DNA from: a virus
IMG/VR virus record: IMGVR_UViG_3300027706_000269
Span: 27,817 to 91,816 of that record
Reading direction: 5' to 3' (one strand)
Length of the DNA stretch: 64,000 nt
Position 1 is the first letter of the stretch; the number at the start of each line of letters is the position of its first letter. Shown piece by piece: positions 49,604 through 58,711 of this stretch. Both the position numbers and the translations under genes were made by a program. The notes beneath the pieces were generated by a model, which was not told the origin of the DNA, did not search any database, and saw nothing but the letters and a program-made list of their open reading frames with translations.

Positions 49604-50025
49604 ACTCGGTGCGCGAGCGCCTGCTGCGCACCCTCGTCGATCGGCTCACGGCGGCCCTGGCCCCGGCGCCCGTGCTGCGCCAGCCGGCGACACCGCTGCC
49701 CCGCGAGGCCGGCCCTGCGTTGCTCGTCTTCGTCGAGGGTGACGCCCTCATCGCACATGCCAACCGGCTGACGGACCGGGCGCTCACCGTGCGCCTGGTC
49801 GCGCTCGCGCGCGGCATGGACGCCTTCGACGCGGCCGACCGGCTGATCGTCGCCGCTCACGCCGCCGTGCTCGCGGACCCGAACCTGGGCGGCCTGGCGC
49901 TCGCGGTGCGCGAGCTCGACGCCGACTGGGACGCCGACGACCTCGATGCCGGCACGGTGACGCTGCCGGCGCGCTACGAGATCCGCTACCGCACCGCCCT
50001 GACCGACCTCACGACCCCGGGATGA
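49600..50025 (+). CDS. Tail completion/terminator protein (gpU-like)
   Basis: The 141-aa product has 'MNSVRERLLRTLVDRLTAAL' and a helix-strand pattern like gpU/gpZ minor tail proteins that cap the tail tube. Its position, after the joining protein and before the tail tube, agrees. Its stop overlaps the next ATG. Confidence 0.65.
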   Translation: MNSVRERLLRTLVDRLTAALAPAPVLRQPATPLPREAGPALLVFVEGDALIAHANRLTDRALTVRLVALARGMDAFDAADRLIVAAHAAVLADPNLGGLALAVRELDADWDADDLDAGTVTLPARYEIRYRTALTDLTTPG

Positions 50026-50234
50026 CCCCCATGCACATCGAACTGCTCCAACCCCACACCCACGCCGGTCGGCGCCTGCCCGCGGGCGCGCGGCTGGACC
50101 TGCCCGAGGCCAGCGCCCGCTGGCTGATCGCCCAGGGCGTGGCTCGGATCGTCACGCCGGATTCCTTGATCCCACCCCCCAAACCCTCGCGCCGTGACGG
50201 TCCCGCTGTCCCGGCAAGCTCCACGGGAGACTGA
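50022..50234 (+). CDS. Small conserved phage protein (70 aa)
   Basis: The 70-aa product ('MHIELLQPHTHAGRRLPAGA' from the second ATG at 50031; 'ARWLIAQGVA') resembles the small DUF7210-like proteins found before tail tube genes. Start 50022 overlaps the preceding stop (ATGA). The C-terminus is Pro/Ser-rich. Function unknown. Confidence 0.6.
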   Translation: MTPMHIELLQPHTHAGRRLPAGARLDLPEASARWLIAQGVARIVTPDSLIPPPKPSRRDGPAVPASSTGD

Positions 50235-50236
50235 CC

Positions 50237-50359
50237 ATGGCCTACTTCTGGCTTCGGCCGCTTCGCTTAACGCCCGCTACGCGGGCATTAGCCTTCGCCG
50301 CAACGCGCCGACACGGCGCGTTGTCCGGACACATTGCCGATCGCTGAGGAGGGACGGCA
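50237..50359 (+). repeat. 123-bp hairpin-rich insert with a duplicated start of the tail tube gene
   Basis: The sequence around 50237 (ATGGCCTACTTCT) and at 50360 (ATGGCCTATTTCT) is a near-duplicate of the tail tube start. Between them lie two strong hairpins, GCCCGC/GCGGGC (50272-50286) and CAACGCGCC/GGCGCGTTG (50301-50323). The first copy opens a 36-codon frame ending at 50347, just before AGGAGG of the real gene. This looks like insertion of a small non-autonomous repeat with local duplication, not a normal gene. Confidence 0.55.
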
Positions 50360-51112
50360 ATGGCCTATTTCTCTGGACAAGGGCGCGTCTACATCGGCGC
50401 GCGCGACTCGGCAGGCAACCCCGCCGGCCTCACCTTCGTCGGCAACGTGCCGGAACTGAAGGTGTCGCTGTCGGTGGAGACGCTGGAACACCAGGAGGCG
50501 CAGTCCGGCCAGCGCCTGACCGACCTGCAGCTCATCAAGACCAAGAAGGGCGAGTTCGCCTGCACGCTGGAGGAACTCAGCGCCGGCAACCTCGCGCTCG
50601 CCCTCTACGGCCACTCGACCACGGTGGCGCCAGGCACGGTCACGGGCGAGGCGCTGCCCAACCCGGTCACCGCGGGCCACCTCTATCCGCTCGCGCACCA
50701 GAACGTCTCGGCGGTGCAGATCCAGGACGGGAGCAGCCCGCCCAAGACCCTGCCGGCGACGCAGGTCCAGGTGCACGCCCGGCACGGCTCGGTGCTGATC
50801 CTCGACGCCACGACCGGCGGCCCCTATGTCGAGCCCTTCACCGTGGATTACGCCTTTGGTGCCGCGCAGAGCACGGCGATGTTCACCCGGCCGCTGCCCG
50901 AGCGCTGGATCCGTTTCGAGGGCCTCAACACCGCCGACGCCAACCGCGAGGTGGTGATCGACCTCTATCGCGTGGCGATCAACCCGGCCAAGGAGCTTTC
51001 GATCATCACCGACGAACTGCTGAAGTTCGAACTCTCCGGCCAGGTGCTGGCGGACCTCTCCAAGCCCGCCGACGGCGAACTCGGCCAGTTCGGCCGCCTG
51101 GTGCTCTTGTAA
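50360..51112 (+). CDS. Tail tube (major tail) protein of prophage B
   Basis: The 250-aa product has the Gly/Ser-rich N-terminus 'YFSGQGRVYIGARDSAGNPA' and the strands shared with the truncated prophage A gene ('GQRLTDLQLIKTKKGEF', 'NLALALYG', 'RWIRFEGLNTADANREV', 'LGQFGRLVLL'). It polymerises into the tail tube. GAGGAGG upstream of the ATG confirms the start at 50360. Confidence 0.9.
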   Translation: MAYFSGQGRVYIGARDSAGNPAGLTFVGNVPELKVSLSVETLEHQEAQSGQRLTDLQLIKTKKGEFACTLEELSAGNLALALYGHSTTVAPGTVTGEALPNPVTAGHLYPLAHQNVSAVQIQDGSSPPKTLPATQVQVHARHGSVLILDATTGGPYVEPFTVDYAFGAAQSTAMFTRPLPERWIRFEGLNTADANREVVIDLYRVAINPAKELSIITDELLKFELSGQVLADLSKPADGELGQFGRLVLL

Positions 51113-51122
51113 GGGGATGGCG

Positions 51123-51551
51123 ATGACCGATAGCAATACCGACTTCCAGACCTTCCCGCCCGTGCCCCAGGTGGTCACGGTGGCCGGCACCGCGCTGGAA
51201 CTCACGCCGATCCGGCTGGGCGAGTTACCCCGGATCCTCGCCGCGGTGCGGCCCATCGCCGCCGACCTCTCGACCGAGCCGGATTGGCTCGACCTCTTGG
51301 GACGACACGGCGAAGCGGTGCTGGAGCTGCTCGCGCTCGCCACCCGGCGCGAGCGCGCCTGGATCGAGGGGCTGGCGCTCGACGAGGCCGTCACCTTGGC
51401 CTGTGCCGTGTTCGAGGTGAACGCGGATTTTTTCGTGCGGCAGGTGGCGCCGAGCATCGCGCAGGTGGGCGAGCGGCTGGCGCCGATCCTCTCGGCTGGG
51501 ACGATGCCGTCGCCCGGCTCGTCGCCTGCGGCCACCGCCACACCGAGGTGA
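51123..51551 (+). CDS. Tail assembly chaperone, short (G-like) product of prophage B
   Basis: I prefer the ATG at 51123, which has AAGGGG at 51111-51116; the ATG at 51117 would sit too close to it. The short product is ~142 aa, acidic at first, then ends in a Ser/Pro/Ala tail after the frameshift site ('EVNADFF' is the last shared stretch). It is homologous to the prophage A chaperone at 689. It would keep the tape measure protein soluble during tail assembly. Confidence 0.75.
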   Translation: MTDSNTDFQTFPPVPQVVTVAGTALELTPIRLGELPRILAAVRPIAADLSTEPDWLDLLGRHGEAVLELLALATRRERAWIEGLALDEAVTLACAVFEVNADFFVRQVAPSIAQVGERLAPILSAGTMPSPGSSPAATATPR

Positions 51552-51715
51552 TGGGCTACACGCTCGCGCAAGTGCGCGGCTTGCTGGCCGCCCACGGCCG
51601 GCTGGAACGTAGGCAGAACGCCTTGCGGCTGGCCTTGCACGCGGTGGCGGCCCAGGGCGACCGGGCGGCCATCGAGCGGCTGCAGCGCGACTTGTGGGAG
51701 GACATGCAGCCATGA
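51123..51715 (+). CDS. Tail assembly chaperone, -1 frameshift (G-T-like) fusion of prophage B
   Basis: Slippage on T TTT TTC at 51428-51434 moves ribosomes into the frame that ends at 51715, making a ~197-aa product. The T-like half ('HTEVMGYTLAQVRGLLAAHG', 'RRQNALRLALHAVAAQGDRA') is similar to that of prophage A, which shows selection on the second frame. The stop at 51715 overlaps the DUF6441 ATG. Confidence 0.75.
51428..51434 (+). promoter_or_regulatory. Programmed -1 frameshift slippery heptamer (T TTT TTC)
   Basis: GAT TTT TTC in the zero frame supplies an X-XXY-YYZ heptamer at the same codon position as in prophage A, where the sequence is all T. Both P- and A-site tRNAs can re-pair after slipping -1. 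Confidence 0.75.
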
Positions 51716-52353
51716 AACTGACGCTGGCCACCTCCGGACTGCTCGATCCGAGGCGGCTCTCGGCCTGGAGCGCCGAACGCCGACGGGCGATCCATGCCGC
51801 CGTCGCCAAAGGGATGGTCTCGGGCGGCCGCGAGGTGCGCGAGGCCGCCCGCGCCCAGATGCGCAGCGCCTTCCAGATCCGGCGCGCGAGCTTCGTCGCC
51901 TCGCTGCAGGCCAAGGTGTTCGACCGCAAGCCCGATCGCCTGCCCGCGCTGTGGGTGGGCAGCCGCATCCCCTGGCTGGGCATCCACACCCAGGGTGGCA
52001 CGGTCGCGGGCCGGATGCTGATCCCGCTGCTACCGGGACGGATCGGCCCCAAGCGCTTCCGTCAGGTCATCGACGGCCTGATGCGCTCGGGCAATGCCTT
52101 CTTCGTCGAGAAGAACGGCCGCGTGCTGCTGATGGCCGAGAACCTCCGCGAGAACGCCGCGCAGCTCAACCGCTTCAAGCGCGCCGAGCGCGAGCGCCGC
52201 GGCGTCAAGCGCCTGCAGCGCGGCCAGGAGATCCCCATCGCCGTGCTGGTGCGGCGGGTGGATCTGAAGCGCCGGTTCGATCTCGCAGCAGGCGTGCAAG
52301 GCGCCTTGCCCAAGCTCGCTGCCGCGATCGGGCGTGAATTGGACAAACTCTAA
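51712..52353 (+). CDS. DUF6441 family phage tail protein (prophage B)
   Basis: The 213-aa basic product starts at the ATG overlapping the chaperone stop; a GTG 18 nt upstream is less likely. It shares 'LPALWVGSRIPWLGIHTQGG', 'AGRMLIPLL' and 'IPIAVLVRRVDLKRRFD' with the prophage A protein. The role is unknown, but its place between chaperone and tape measure is preserved in both phages. Confidence 0.72.
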   Translation: MKLTLATSGLLDPRRLSAWSAERRRAIHAAVAKGMVSGGREVREAARAQMRSAFQIRRASFVASLQAKVFDRKPDRLPALWVGSRIPWLGIHTQGGTVAGRMLIPLLPGRIGPKRFRQVIDGLMRSGNAFFVEKNGRVLLMAENLRENAAQLNRFKRAERERRGVKRLQRGQEIPIAVLVRRVDLKRRFDLAAGVQGALPKLAAAIGRELDKL

Positions 52354-55052
52354 TGGCAACCGAGCGAGCCCAGATCCTCATCCGCGCCGTCGACGAGACG
52401 CGCGCGGCCTTCGGCTCGATCCAGCGCAACCTCGGCGGCCTGGCCGACGCCGCACGCCGGGTCAACGGCGTGCTGGCCGGGCTCGGCGTGGCCTTGTCGG
52501 CGGCGGGCTTGGCGGCGATGGTCAGGTCGGCGCTGGAGTCGGCCGATGCGCTGAACAAGCTCTCGCAGCGCGTGGGCATCACGGTGGAGGCTCTGTCCAC
52601 CCTGGTGCCGGCGGCGGAACTGTCCGGTGTCTCCGCCCAGACCTTCGAGACCGGGCTCAAGAAGCTCGCCACCACGATGTTCGAGGCGGCCACGGGCTCG
52701 GAGGAGTCCGCCCGGCGCCTCAAAGCGCTGGGCGTGGCGTTCCAGAACCAGGACGGCACGCTGCGCGCGACCGATGCGGTGCTGCTCGATCTGGCCGACC
52801 GTTTCCAGGCCATGCCCGACGGGGCGCAGAAGTCGGCGCTGGCGGTGCAGCTCTTCGGCAAGAGCGGCGCGGAGCTCATCCCCTTCCTGAACCAGGGACG
52901 CGAAGGCATCGCGGCATTGACCGGCGAGATGGAAGCGCTCGGCGTGCAGATCGGCGGCGACACCGCGGCGCAGGCCGAGGTGTTCAACGACTCGCTGGCC
53001 AAGCTGCGGCTGGCTGCGACGAGTCTGGCCAACCGGGTGATCGAGGCCTTCCTGCCGGCCCTGAACGAGATGGCCGGCGGCATGGTCGAGTCGGCCAAGC
53101 AGGGCGGCACGCTGCGCGCGATCCTGGACGGCGTGGTGCTGGTGCTCAAGACCCTGGCGCTGGGTGCCGCCACGGTCGGCAAGGCCTTCGTCGCACTCGG
53201 CGAGGCGATCGGCGCTGGTGTCGCGGCGGCGGTCGAGGCCCTGCGCGGCAACACCGCCGGGGCCAAGGCCATCATCGCCGAACTCAAGGGCAGCCTCGTG
53301 CGGCGTCTGGACGAGTTGGCCGAGTTCCGGGACAGCCTGTTCGACCCCAAGCCCATCGAGGTCCAGGCGCCCAAGGTGCAGGCCGACCCGGCGCTGCTGC
53401 AACGGCTCACGGCTCCGGGCCAGGCCCGCGAGGCCGCCAGCGCCCTGGCGGCCCTGCGCAAGGCGCAGATGGACGCCGAGTTCGCCCTGCTCAAAGACGG
53501 CCTCGAGCGCCAACAGCGCGCGCTCGATCAAGCACTGGAAGACCGGCTGCTGTCGGTGCGCGACTACCACGGCCGCAAGACTGCGCTGGAGCAGCGCGAA
53601 CTCGACGCCGAGATCGCCCGTCGCCGGCTGGCACTCGCAGCTAGCCAAGCCGTCGCGACCAACCCGCGCGCTGCCGAATCGGACCGCCTGCGAGCCAAAG
53701 CGGAGATCGCCAAGCTCGAGGCCGACCTCATCGTCCTCAACGACCGCCGCGCCGACATCGAGGTCGCCAACGCCCGCGCCGCCGCCCGGGCCGAGCGGGA
53801 ACTGGCCGAGGCCCTGGCCCAGGCGCGCGAGGAACTCGCCCAGCTCACCGGCACCGACACGGCGGAAGACCGGCGCGCCGCGATCGAGCGCAGCGTCCGG
53901 GATCTTCGCGCACGCCTGGCGGCCGAGAACGACGCCGCGGGCGTGGCGCTGATCGACCGGCTCATCGACGTGAAGGCCGCCCAGGCCAACCTCGCCCGGC
54001 TGGAACAGGAGTGGCGGCTCGTCACCGAGCGGCTGCGCAATGCCCAGGAGGCGATCCAGATCCAGCAGCAGGCCGGGCTGCTCACCGAAGCCCAGGCCCG
54101 CGAACGGATCGTCGCCTTGCAGCGCGAGTCCGCCGATGAGATGCAGCGCCTGCTGCCCGCGATGCAGCAGGCCGCGCAGGCGATCGGGCCGGAGGCGGTG
54201 AACCGCGTGGCCGCCTGGCGCAACGAACTGGAGCGCACGCGGCTGGTCACCGACGAACTCGCGCCGCTGTGGAACCGCATCGGCGAGGGCTTCGGCAACG
54301 CCCTGCAGGGCATGGTCACCGGCGCGCAAAGCTTCCGCGAGGCGCTGTCGAACCTGTTCCGCCAAGTGGCCGACGCCTTCCTGCAGCAGATGGTGATCCA
54401 GCCCTTCCAGAAGTGGGTGGCGATGCAGGCGCGGATGCTGGCGCTCAAGCTCGGCTTCGTGCAGCAGGAGCAGGCGATCGAGCAAGCGGCGGCCGCCCAG
54501 TCGGTGGCGCAGAAGTCCGCCGAGACCACCGCCAAGGTGTCGATGGACGCGGCCCAGGCCGGCGCGGGCGCGGCGGCCTCGCAGGCATCCATCCCCATCG
54601 CCGGGCCGGCGCTGGCCATCGCCGCGATGGCGGCGATGGTGGCCGCCGTCATGGCCTTGCTGGGCGGGATCAAGAAGTTCGCGGCCGGCGGCTTCGTCAC
54701 GGGTCCCGGCACGGCGACCTCGGATTCGATCCCGGCACGGCTGTCGGCCGGCGAATACGTGGTGCGTGCGGCGGCGGTCCGGCGTGTCGGCGTGGCCTTC
54801 CTCGATGCCCTCAACGGCCTGCACGCCCCGCCGGTGTGGGACGGGCGGCGTCTGGCCCTGGCCGCCGGGGGCCTCGTGCCCCAGGTCCAGGTGCAGCCGG
54901 CCGCACCGCAGGTCAGCCAGGCCGTGCGCATCGTCAACGCCATCGACCCGGGCGTCACCCACGACCACCTGCAGACCCCCGCGGGCGAGCGGGTGATCCT
55001 CAACATCATCGGGCGCAACGCGCGCGCGGTGCGCGCGGCGCTCCAGGGATAG
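52353..55052 (+). CDS. Tail tape measure protein, 899 aa (prophage B)
   Basis: The product begins on the stop of the DUF6441 gene. It has an N-terminal hydrophobic helix (about 40-60), 'QRVGITVEALSTLVPAAELS', a coiled-coil middle (about 370-640), a long hydrophobic segment near 745-772 and the terminal motif 'TSDSIPARLSAGEYVV' (about 789-804). It should give a tail near 135 nm by the usual length rule. It belongs to a different tape measure subgroup than the 1350-aa protein of prophage A. Confidence 0.92.
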   Translation: MATERAQILIRAVDETRAAFGSIQRNLGGLADAARRVNGVLAGLGVALSAAGLAAMVRSALESADALNKLSQRVGITVEALSTLVPAAELSGVSAQTFETGLKKLATTMFEAATGSEESARRLKALGVAFQNQDGTLRATDAVLLDLADRFQAMPDGAQKSALAVQLFGKSGAELIPFLNQGREGIAALTGEMEALGVQIGGDTAAQAEVFNDSLAKLRLAATSLANRVIEAFLPALNEMAGGMVESAKQGGTLRAILDGVVLVLKTLALGAATVGKAFVALGEAIGAGVAAAVEALRGNTAGAKAIIAELKGSLVRRLDELAEFRDSLFDPKPIEVQAPKVQADPALLQRLTAPGQAREAASALAALRKAQMDAEFALLKDGLERQQRALDQALEDRLLSVRDYHGRKTALEQRELDAEIARRRLALAASQAVATNPRAAESDRLRAKAEIAKLEADLIVLNDRRADIEVANARAAARAERELAEALAQAREELAQLTGTDTAEDRRAAIERSVRDLRARLAAENDAAGVALIDRLIDVKAAQANLARLEQEWRLVTERLRNAQEAIQIQQQAGLLTEAQARERIVALQRESADEMQRLLPAMQQAAQAIGPEAVNRVAAWRNELERTRLVTDELAPLWNRIGEGFGNALQGMVTGAQSFREALSNLFRQVADAFLQQMVIQPFQKWVAMQARMLALKLGFVQQEQAIEQAAAAQSVAQKSAETTAKVSMDAAQAGAGAAASQASIPIAGPALAIAAMAAMVAAVMALLGGIKKFAAGGFVTGPGTATSDSIPARLSAGEYVVRAAAVRRVGVAFLDALNGLHAPPVWDGRRLALAAGGLVPQVQVQPAAPQVSQAVRIVNAIDPGVTHDHLQTPAGERVILNIIGRNARAVRAALQG

Positions 55053-55054
55053 CC

Positions 55055-56122
55055 ATGGCCTTGCTCTTCATCGACGGTTTCGATCACTACGACCCACAGG
55101 CACTCGACCCCTTCGGCGATCCGTGGCTCGCGCGCGGCAAGGCGGCGTACCTGTCGCCGCAGGCGCAGCGCATCCAGGGCCGGCGACCCTCGTCCTACGC
55201 CTTGCGTCTGCCGGCAGGTGCCGGCGGCGGCTACGTCAAGAACCTGGAGACCGGGCGCACCAGCCTCATCGTGGGTGCGGCGCTGCGCGTGGCGCCGTTC
55301 GAGAACACCGGCGAGGAGCCGGTGCTGCTCGGCGTGCGCGACACCACCGCGCAGGTGGCGCACCTCGTCAAGATCGGCGAGGACGGGCGCCTGAAGCTCT
55401 ACCGGCGGATGGGATGGGAGGGCGGCTGGGACCAGTTGATCTCGACCTCGGTCATGACGGCGGCCGTGCGGGGGTGGCACTACGTCGAACTGCAGGTCGT
55501 GCAGGGCACGAGCAACGGCACGTTGAACGTGCGCCTCAACGGCGTGCTCGCGATCACCCTGTCGGCGCAGAACACCACCCAGGGCGGCGGGCCGCTGCTC
55601 ACCGCCTTCGCAGGCAGCGTGCCGGGCCAACCCTGCCCGGTCACCGTCGATGTGGACGACCTCTACCTCGCCGACACCTCGGGCACGATCAACAACACCT
55701 TCCTCGGCGACGTGCGGGTCGATGCGCTGAAGCCGCAAGCGTCTGGGGCACTGAACCAATGGACGGTCGAGCCCGCGGGACTGCCCGCTTGGGCTGCGGT
55801 GAGCGACGGCGATGAGACGACGGCGCTGCGCGCGGCCACGGCGGGCCTGCGCCAGACGTTCGACGTCGAGGCGCTGCCCGTGATGACCACCCCGGCGATC
55901 CACGGCGTGCAGGTGACCCTGCTCGCGCGCAAGACGGATGCGGGCAGCGGCCGCGTGCGTGGGCTCGTGGCGAGCGGTGCGCAGACCGCCGTGAGCACCG
56001 ACATCAATCTGCAAGAGCAACTGGCCTGGCACACGGCGCTGTTCGAGCGCAACCCGAACGGCAACGTCCAGTGGACGGAAGGCGCCTTCAACGCCGCCGA
56101 GTTCGGGCTGGAGTCGGCATGA
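55055..56122 (+). CDS. Tail protein with lectin-like pattern (355 aa)
   Basis: I set the start at ATG 55055, just after the tape measure stop. The 355-aa product begins 'ALLFIDGFDHYDPQALD' and has jelly-roll strands ('VKIGEDGRLKLYRR', 'WHYVELQVVQGTSNGTLNVR', 'VTVDVDDLYLADTSG'), typical of concanavalin-like phage tail proteins. It may contact the cell surface. Its stop overlaps the next start. Confidence 0.6.
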   Translation: MALLFIDGFDHYDPQALDPFGDPWLARGKAAYLSPQAQRIQGRRPSSYALRLPAGAGGGYVKNLETGRTSLIVGAALRVAPFENTGEEPVLLGVRDTTAQVAHLVKIGEDGRLKLYRRMGWEGGWDQLISTSVMTAAVRGWHYVELQVVQGTSNGTLNVRLNGVLAITLSAQNTTQGGGPLLTAFAGSVPGQPCPVTVDVDDLYLADTSGTINNTFLGDVRVDALKPQASGALNQWTVEPAGLPAWAAVSDGDETTALRAATAGLRQTFDVEALPVMTTPAIHGVQVTLLARKTDAGSGRVRGLVASGAQTAVSTDINLQEQLAWHTALFERNPNGNVQWTEGAFNAAEFGLESA

Positions 56123-57678
56123 CGGATCGGGTCCTGCCTGAGGTGGTGGCCGAGGTCGGTGGCCAACCCACGCCGGGGGTGAGCGTTGTCGAGCAACGGG
56201 CCGAGGCAATCTCGCGCGCGGCCTTCGGGGCGCTGGCCGCCACGGCGCTGGCCGAGACCTCGGCCCAGCCGCTGCCGGCCCCCCATCTCTCGACGCTGTG
56301 GGCCGAGACGCTGGCGGAGCACGCGCCGCCGCTGCACGCACCCGCCTTGCTCGTCGAGGTGTTGCGCCGCGACACCGCCGCGGCGGCGATCGTCGCCACC
56401 GCGATGGACGCCTTCGGCGAGACGCCCTGGCCCGAGGCCCAGCGCGGTGTGTTCGCCTTCCGTCACGACTGGGCCGAGCCCCTGGTCGAGCGCCTGCAAT
56501 GGGCCACCGGCGTGGTGCGGCTCGCCTCGGGCAACGAGGCGCGGCAGGGGCTGCGGCGCGTGCCGCGGCGCTTCCTGACCTACCACGTGGGCCACGGGCG
56601 CGCGAGCGACGCGCTGGCGGCCGAATGGCTGGCCGACCATCTGGGCCGGCTCGCGTGGTGGCCGCTGCCGCAGCACGTGGTGAGGCTGACCTCGGCGGCG
56701 GACACCGGCGCGCGGCTGCTTCCGGTGACGCCGGTGGATGAGGCGGACTTTGCGCCGGCCGCAGCCAAGCTGCGCCTGGAGGAGGACGGCCTGCACTGGC
56801 CTGCGGATCGTCGCTTCGCGCTGCTGATGGCCCCGGACGGCTGGCAGGTGCTGGCGCTCGCCGAGGTGGAGCCCGAGCGGCTCTGGCTCACCGAGCCGCT
56901 GGCGCGGGCGGTCCCCGCGGGCGCGACCGTCCTACCCCTGGTCGAGGGCCTCGCGGTGGAGCCGGCCGAGTTCGCGCAGTGGGTGCCCGGTATCGTCGCG
57001 GGCAGCGTCACCGCGCAGGTCGCCTTCGCGCCGCTGCCCGACGAAGGGCTGCTCGACGATCCCTGGCTCGACGGCCTGCCCGTCTGGCCCGACGGCAACT
57101 GGCGCGACGACCCTTCCGTCACGGCGCAGGGCGTGGTCACCCGGCAGGACGTCTCGCCGGCCGACCCCTGGGTCCGCCGTGACGACCCGTGGCCGACGAC
57201 GAGCTTCCAGCGGCGGTTTCTGGCTGCCGGGCGTGAAGACATCGCCCGCTGGCGCGCGCGGCTGTACCGCGCCCAGGGGCGGCTCGGTGCCTGTTGGCTG
57301 CCCGACGGTCTGGCGCCGGTGCTGCGCGTGACGCGTGAGGCTGATGGAGAAGACGGCTTCCTGCGCGTCACAGGTGAGGACCTCTCGGCCTTCTGGCACC
57401 GCCCGGCCGGTGCGCTGATCGTGCATCCCGACGGCCAGCGCCAGCACGTGCTCACCGCCACCTGCCATCACGACGGCGGCGGCGTGCTGGTGCTGTGCTC
57501 CGGGCTCGAAGCCCCCGTCCCGGCCGGCAGCCGCGTCCTGCGTCTTTCGCGCTGCCGGCTCGACCACGACGCGGTGGAGCTCCACTGGCACACCCCCGAG
57601 CTGGTCGAGATGCCCCTGACCCTGCGCCGGCTGCCCGAGCCGCGCGGCAACGATCTCATCACGTACACCCCGTCCTGA
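56119..57678 (+). CDS. Tail protein, unknown family (519 aa)
   Basis: The 519-aa product begins at the ATG overlapping the preceding stop. It contains many Trp and Pro residues and domains separated by acidic linkers ('RFLTYHVGHGRASDALAAEW', 'DDPWLDGLPVWPDGNWRDDP'). It lies between the lectin-like and BR0599 proteins in the tail-tip block, where a large minor tail protein is expected. No enzyme motif is seen. Confidence 0.55.
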   Translation: MTDRVLPEVVAEVGGQPTPGVSVVEQRAEAISRAAFGALAATALAETSAQPLPAPHLSTLWAETLAEHAPPLHAPALLVEVLRRDTAAAAIVATAMDAFGETPWPEAQRGVFAFRHDWAEPLVERLQWATGVVRLASGNEARQGLRRVPRRFLTYHVGHGRASDALAAEWLADHLGRLAWWPLPQHVVRLTSAADTGARLLPVTPVDEADFAPAAAKLRLEEDGLHWPADRRFALLMAPDGWQVLALAEVEPERLWLTEPLARAVPAGATVLPLVEGLAVEPAEFAQWVPGIVAGSVTAQVAFAPLPDEGLLDDPWLDGLPVWPDGNWRDDPSVTAQGVVTRQDVSPADPWVRRDDPWPTTSFQRRFLAAGREDIARWRARLYRAQGRLGACWLPDGLAPVLRVTREADGEDGFLRVTGEDLSAFWHRPAGALIVHPDGQRQHVLTATCHHDGGGVLVLCSGLEAPVPAGSRVLRLSRCRLDHDAVELHWHTPELVEMPLTLRRLPEPRGNDLITYTPS

Positions 57679-57680
57679 CC

Positions 57681-58466
57681 ATGAGCGAGAGCCCCCTGTT
57701 CGAGGTCGAGCTCTACGCCTTCGAGGGCACGAGCGGCAGCTTCCGGCTCACCCCGCACGAGTTCGACGTGGAGATCGGCGGCCAGCGCTACGAGCGCTGC
57801 CCCCTCGAGCGCAGCGCGCTCGCGCTCGGGGCCGAGGCGGCCAAGTCGGCGCTGGAGTTGAAGCTGCCACCCGACCACGCGCTCGTGCGGCATCTGCTGC
57901 AGGCGACCCTCACCGGCGAGGCGACCGCGGTGCGGCTACGGATCGCCCGACGTGACGCCTGGGGCGATGCCTGGTGGCTTTCCGGCACGCGCTGGATGGG
58001 CCGCGTGCTCGGGGTGGAGGTGGCCGATGACTCTGCGCGCATCCGCTGCGAGTCCGCCCAGGTGAGCTTGAAGCGCATTGGTCTCAGGCGGCTCTACAGC
58101 CGCGCCTGCTCGCACGTGCTGTATTCGGCCGCGTGCGGGGCGACGCCGATCTCGGCCACCGCCGAAGTGATCCGCTCCGAAGGCCGCCAGGTGGAACTGG
58201 CGAGCCTCCCGCCCGAGGTGGCCGGCATGCTCGCCGGCGGCTGGTTGCAGACGCCGGCAGGCGCGCGCCACATGATCGTCAGCGAATCATATGCGGGCGT
58301 GGAACTGCTCTATCCGGTGGGGCTTGCGCCGCAGACGCCGGTCGAGCTCGTGGCCGGCTGCGATCACAGCATGCCCACCTGCGCCGCGCGCTTCGACAAC
58401 CTCGCCAACTACGGCGGCTTCCCCTTCATTCCGACGAAGAACCCGTTCTCGACGGGCGTCTTCTGA
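57681..58466 (+). CDS. Phage BR0599/DUF2163-like tail hub protein
   Basis: The 261-aa product has a hub-type N-domain and the conserved C-terminal 'AGCDHSMPTCAARFDNLANY' followed by GGFPFIPTKNPF, diagnostic of the Phage_BR0599 family. In gene transfer agents and siphophages this family forms the tail hub above the host specificity protein. The cysteines (residues ~236 and 243) may form an iron-sulfur or disulfide site. The ATG is at 57681. Confidence 0.85.
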   Translation: MSESPLFEVELYAFEGTSGSFRLTPHEFDVEIGGQRYERCPLERSALALGAEAAKSALELKLPPDHALVRHLLQATLTGEATAVRLRIARRDAWGDAWWLSGTRWMGRVLGVEVADDSARIRCESAQVSLKRIGLRRLYSRACSHVLYSAACGATPISATAEVIRSEGRQVELASLPPEVAGMLAGGWLQTPAGARHMIVSESYAGVELLYPVGLAPQTPVELVAGCDHSMPTCAARFDNLANYGGFPFIPTKNPFSTGVF

Positions 58467-58483
58467 AACCCGCAGGACCTCCC

Positions 58484-58711
58484 ATGTGGTACCTGGTCGT
58501 CATCGTCGTGGCGGCGCTGGTCTCCGTCGCCCTCGCGCCCAAACCGCCCACCCCGAAACCCGCCGAACTCTCCGACCTCGACGCGCCCACGGCCGAGGAG
58601 GGCCGACCGATCCCGGTCGTCTTCGGCGCGGTGCTGCTGCGCGGGGCGAACGTCGTGTGGTACGGGGATCTTTCGGCCGAACCGATCAAGAAGAAGGGCG
58701 GCAAGAAATGA
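58484..58711 (+). CDS. Small tail-tip accessory protein with N-terminal hydrophobic helix (75 aa)
   Basis: The 75-aa product has one N-terminal hydrophobic helix ('WYLVVIVVAALVSVALA') followed by a Pro-rich and acidic linker and 'EEGRPIPVVFGAVLLRGANV'. Such proteins sit between the BR0599 and J-like genes and may belong to the tail assembly machinery (lambda gpI/K region). It overlaps the next gene by 4 bp. Confidence 0.6.
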   Translation: MWYLVVIVVAALVSVALAPKPPTPKPAELSDLDAPTAEEGRPIPVVFGAVLLRGANVVWYGDLSAEPIKKKGGKK

